Assembly (NCBI GenBank): GCA_017610545.1
Contig: JAFCBV010000027.1
Span: forward strand, 1 to 7,547
DNA: 7,547 bases
Source of the DNA: Candidatus Nanohalarchaeota archaeon
GTDB taxonomy: Archaea; EX4484-52; B79-G9
Direction of reading: 5' to 3'
Both the position numbers and the translations under genes were made by a program. Under the pieces are notes generated by a model. The model was not told the origin of the DNA. It saw only the letters and a list, made by a program, of their open reading frames with translations, and ran no database searches. This document shows positions 4,764 through 7,547 of this stretch, piece after piece. Position 1 is the stretch's first letter. Each line of letters opens with the position of its first letter.

Positions 4764-7295
4764 TTAATTATTTGCCTTAACAGCCTTTCCATTCTCATCA
4801 AGCTTGACGCCGAATATCTGCGACACGCCATCCTGCATAGACACCCCATAGATTCTTTCAGAGCGCCTTACTGTCGCGTCATTATGCGAGATAACAAGGA
4901 ACTGCGCCTCATTTGAATACTTCTGGATAATGTCTCCTATTTTTTCTGAGTTCATCTTGTCAAGAGCGGCATCAGCCTCATCAAGCATATAGAAAGCGCA
5001 TGGCTTGTAGCGCTGTATTGCAAACAAGAATGCAATTGCAGTCAGTGTCTTCTCCCCGCCTGAAAGTGCATCTATTGAAAGCAGCCTCTTATCCTTTGGC
5101 TGCGCACGAATAAGCAATCCGGACTCAATATCATTTGGATCCTCCATCACAAGCTCGGCAGTGCCGTCTGCAAGCTGCTTGAAAACAACACCAAACTCTT
5201 CTGAAACCCTCTGCAAGGTGCCATTAAACATTATCTTTCTTTTTTCCTCAATTTGCAGGATCATGTTTTCTATTAATCCGCGCTCTTCCAGAAGCTTATC
5301 TATTTTTTCTTTAAGAGACTGATAGTCTTTCTCAAATTCGTCAAACTCCTCGATTGCCTTCAGGTTCACAAGACCCATTGATTTCAGGCTGCGCTCTATA
5401 TCACGAACCCTACGCTCCATCTTTGCAAGGTCTCCTTTCTTAAGGTCTGTACGGTCTTTGTACTTTTCATAATCCCTCTTGAAATTATCATACTCTGCTT
5501 CAAGGCGCGCACGGCGAAGTTTCATATTATTGATTTCAGACTCCATTGAAAGACGGTCCTCATACCTTCCTTTTCTTGACTGCTTGTGGTCGTCCATCTT
5601 TTTCAGAATTTCTTCTTTTCTTTTCTGAAGGCCAACAACATCTCCGCTTTCTTTCTTCTCAAGTTTGCGCTTCTCATCAAGAAGCTTATTCAGCTCACCG
5701 ATTTCTGCTTTCAATTCAACATTCTCTGCCTCAAGCTCCTCAATTGCTTTTTCGTACTCGCTTGCGTCAGTCAGGCTACTGGACGACTTTGACGGGCTTC
5801 TTGCAGATGCTCTTGCAAGCCTGCCGCCGACAATCGCGCCGCCTGCCTCGAAAAGCTCGCCTTCAAGTGTGACTACGCGCATGCCGCGCACGTTTCTGGC
5901 AGAACTCATCTCCTCTGCAACCAATGTGGAGCGAAGTGCATTGCCAAACGCATCATTATACTTTTTGTCAAATTTCACAAGCTCCATTGCAAATCCAAGA
6001 ATACCGGGCATCTTTGATGCAATTTCCGCCTTTGCTGAAATCATATTCGGAGACATTCGGTCAAGCGGCAAAAACCGAACGCGCCCAAGGTTGTTGCTCT
6101 TCAGGTAATTTATTCCGTCACTTGCTGTTCGCTCGTTCTTTACAACAACATCATTTAGGTGACCGCCCATCGCAACACGTATTGCAGTCTCATATCTTGA
6201 ATCAACCCGAAACAGGCTTGCAAGAGTGCCTTCAAGCCCCGCCATCCCGGAAGCCAAAACCTCTCGAACATTCCTGTTTGTGTCCTCAGCCATACTACGT
6301 GAATGAATTGCATTTATCTTTTCAATCATGTCCTCAAGGCGGCTTATCTCCCTGCGGTTTGACTCAATCTGCCCCTCGCGCCTAAGCTCGGTTTTTATAA
6401 TTTCCTCAATCTCTTTTCGCATCTCTGCATTAACGCTTTTTTTAAGAATCTCATCTTCAAGTTTCTTGATTTCAATTTCAAGATCATCAAGGTCTGTATC
6501 AAAGCCAACCACTTTGCCTTTCAGGCTGTCGTATTCAGCTTCTTTCATCTTAATAGTATTAGTCACATTCTCAAGAGCGCCCTCGACCGCCTGTATGCGC
6601 GTGTATGCTATATTTGCCTTGACAATGTCGCGCTCTTCCTCAAGATTCCTGTATTTCTCTGCAACATCGCGCTCTGCCCGCATCTTTTTCAGAAATTCCG
6701 CTTTTTGCTCAAGCACAAGCGATGCATCGCTTATGTTCCGCTCTGCAATGGCAAGCTCATCAATAGCCTTTGCTTTCTTGTCTGTATACTCATTTATGCC
6801 TGCAACTGTGTCAATTATCTCCCTGCGCTCTCTTGGCCTCATTTTTACAATCTGTGTGATGTCTCCCTGCTGGATTGTGTTGTGCGCATCCGGGGTAAGC
6901 CCTGCCTGTGCAAGGACCTTTAGTATCTCTGTCCTGCTTGTCACACGGTTATCCATGCGATATATTGACACCCCGCGCCGGTTCACAGTGCGGGCAATCT
7001 CAATACGATCTCCCAGGCCCTCTATCTTGCCGGATTCGTTGTTTATGTGCAGGGACACGGTTGCCTTTTCAGCAGGCTTTTTGCCGTGCCCGCCATTGTA
7101 AATAACATGATCAAGTCTGCCTGCGCGAAGTGCGCGCGAAGTACTTCCAAGAACAAACACTATGGCATCCGCAAGATTGCTTTTCCCACTGCCGTTTGGC
7201 CCAATCACTGCATTAAATCCCTTATACAAAGGAATTATTGTCTGTTTTGAAAACGACTTGAAGCCGTGAAGAACCATTTTTTCGAAATAAACCAT
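4764..7295 (-). CDS. smc: Chromosome segregation SMC ATPase, short-arm form
   Basis: SMC proteins form ATP-driven dimeric rings that compact and segregate chromosomes, normally with ScpA/ScpB-type partners. The N-terminal head (about 1-170) has Walker A GPNGSGKS (32-39) and Q-loop IQQGDITQ (141-148). Coil 1 runs about 170-345. The hinge covers about 346-500, including GLEGTLASLF (353-362) and AGGAIVGGRL (484-493). A serine-rich linker (494-507) leads to coil 2 (about 510-690). The C-terminal head has signature LSGGEKTLTA (744-753), Walker B FYMLDEADAALD (768-779) and an H-loop histidine in ISHND (H804). No catalytic motif is missing. The length, 843 residues, is far below the usual 1150-1200; the deficit is shared about equally between the coils. 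The frame is intact throughout. ATG 7295 is preceded by GGGAGAT at 5 nt and matches the usual start a few residues before the F-K-S-F motif. No scpA or scpB is in the window. Rad50 is less likely given the hinge without a zinc hook. Confidence 0.95.
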   Translation of the reverse strand: MVYFEKMVLHGFKSFSKQTIIPLYKGFNAVIGPNGSGKSNLADAIVFVLGSTSRALRAGRLDHVIYNGGHGKKPAEKATVSLHINNESGKIEGLGDRIEIARTVNRRGVSIYRMDNRVTSRTEILKVLAQAGLTPDAHNTIQQGDITQIVKMRPRERREIIDTVAGINEYTDKKAKAIDELAIAERNISDASLVLEQKAEFLKKMRAERDVAEKYRNLEEERDIVKANIAYTRIQAVEGALENVTNTIKMKEAEYDSLKGKVVGFDTDLDDLEIEIKKLEDEILKKSVNAEMRKEIEEIIKTELRREGQIESNRREISRLEDMIEKINAIHSRSMAEDTNRNVREVLASGMAGLEGTLASLFRVDSRYETAIRVAMGGHLNDVVVKNERTASDGINYLKSNNLGRVRFLPLDRMSPNMISAKAEIASKMPGILGFAMELVKFDKKYNDAFGNALRSTLVAEEMSSARNVRGMRVVTLEGELFEAGGAIVGGRLARASARSPSKSSSSLTDASEYEKAIEELEAENVELKAEIGELNKLLDEKRKLEKKESGDVVGLQKRKEEILKKMDDHKQSRKGRYEDRLSMESEINNMKLRRARLEAEYDNFKRDYEKYKDRTDLKKGDLAKMERRVRDIERSLKSMGLVNLKAIEEFDEFEKDYQSLKEKIDKLLEERGLIENMILQIEEKRKIMFNGTLQRVSEEFGVVFKQLADGTAELVMEDPNDIESGLLIRAQPKDKRLLSIDALSGGEKTLTAIAFLFAIQRYKPCAFYMLDEADAALDKMNSEKIGDIIQKYSNEAQFLVISHNDATVRRSERIYGVSMQDGVSQIFGVKLDENGKAVKANN

Positions 7296-7300
7296 GCGCT

Positions 7301-7307
7301 ATCTCCC
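7301..7307 (-). promoter_or_regulatory. Ribosome-binding site for smc
   Basis: Read on the minus strand this is GGGAGAT, ending 5 nt before the smc ATG at 7295. It fixes the start upstream of the alternative in-frame ATG at residue 7. Confidence 0.6.
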
Positions 7308-7336
7308 TATAAACCTCAATAAATTATGTAGGCGTG

Positions 7337-7350
7337 ATGTATATATAGTT
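7337..7350 (-). promoter_or_regulatory. Putative archaeal TATA element for smc
   Basis: On the minus strand this reads AACTATATATACAT, preceded by a T-rich stretch. Its centre is about 48 nt before the smc start, which predicts a transcription start near 7318-7322 and a leader of about 23-27 nt containing GGGAGAT. TATATATA is self-complementary, so the same element could serve rightward transcription, though no convincing gene is seen there. Confidence 0.5.
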
Positions 7351-7547
7351 AAAAACAAGAGAAACGAGATCTCAGATTTGACAATGTTTTGAGAACGTAG
7401 TAAGTACTTCCTGGAAACAGAAATGTAACAAGTTTCTGATACTATCCAAACCATATGAAGAGCACAACGTGGTTACGTAACACAAGGCGAGGCCCGAAGA
7501 ATGCAAAATTAATGAGGGTTCGTTGCAATATTGAATTCTTTCATAAA
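7351..7547. other. Right flank without a convincing gene
   Basis: Two frames run off the window edge. On the plus strand ATG 7455 opens 31 codons (starting MKSTTWLRNTRRGPKN) with no ribosome-binding site. On the minus strand a frame is open for 58 codons from the edge to a TGA at 7372-7374; it is rich in Cys, Leu and Ser, unlike the Lys/Glu-rich proteins of this window. Neither resembles a known family. Short palindromes are present: GAGATCTC (7366-7373), GTTACGTAAC (7472-7481), and CAGAAA/TTTCTG (7418-7423 and 7433-7438). If the minus-strand frame is real it would be the 3' end of a gene lying before the smc promoter. Confidence 0.3.

Noticed and set aside
6328..7101. 257-codon plus-strand frame opposite smc
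   Set aside because: It is very Ser/Arg/Ile-rich, as expected for the antisense of a coiled-coil Glu/Lys/Asp-rich gene. The smc frame on the other strand carries all ABC motifs.
4764..7295. smc as a truncated pseudogene or Rad50
   Set aside because: The frame is intact from head to head with all ATPase motifs and an SMC-type hinge; there is no Cys-X-X-Cys zinc hook as in Rad50.
7455..7547. 31-codon plus-strand frame from ATG 7455 as the start of a new gene
   Set aside because: No ribosome-binding site and no nearby promoter element; 31 open codons are readily expected by chance.

Overview
The window looks like a piece of an archaeal chromosome. The signs are an archaeal-type phosphorylating GAPDH, a phosphoglycerate kinase with the archaeal VDINS and SHQG motifs, a prokaryotic SMC protein, ribosome-binding sites that are parts of GGAGGTGAT (complement of the archaeal 16S rRNA 3' end), and AT-rich TATA-type elements at plausible promoter distances. 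The lineage cannot be fixed from sequence alone. Compact operon spacing, divergent enzymes and a small SMC would fit a DPANN-like lineage, but that is inference.

Layout. Positions 1-366 hold no gene I can support; they are dense in inverted repeats and carry one imperfect 40-bp direct repeat. A candidate promoter at about 367-380 precedes a four-gene plus-strand operon: a divergent phosphoglycerate kinase (422-1696), type II glyceraldehyde-3-phosphate dehydrogenase (1702-2730), class I fructose-1,6-bisphosphatase (2732-3634) and class II, metal-dependent fructose-bisphosphate aldolase (3648-4754). Gaps between these genes are 5, 1 and 13 nt. Only 9 nt further on lies the convergent end of smc (4764-7295, minus strand), which has its own ribosome-binding site and a TATA-like element at about 7337-7350. 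The remaining right flank (about 7351-7547) has no convincing gene.

How the genes fit together. PGK and GAPDH interconvert 3-phosphoglycerate and glyceraldehyde-3-phosphate, aldolase condenses triose phosphates to fructose-1,6-bisphosphate, and FBPase removes the 1-phosphate irreversibly. FBPase gives the cluster a gluconeogenic direction (3-phosphoglycerate to fructose-6-phosphate). Triose-phosphate isomerase is the one step between these enzymes that is not in the window. SMC is functionally separate: it organises and segregates chromosomes.

The most notable points are: (1) the SMC protein is only 843 residues, with both coiled-coil arms about half the usual length although heads and hinge are complete; (2) the PGK homologue has lost several residues of the 3-phosphoglycerate-binding basic patch and the C-terminal glycine-rich loop; (3) the operon combines archaeal PGK/GAPDH with class I FBPase and class II aldolase, instead of the bifunctional FBP aldolase/phosphatase common in archaea; (4) the leader region contains overlapping, mutually exclusive hairpins. 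All family assignments come from reading motifs by eye, with no database search.
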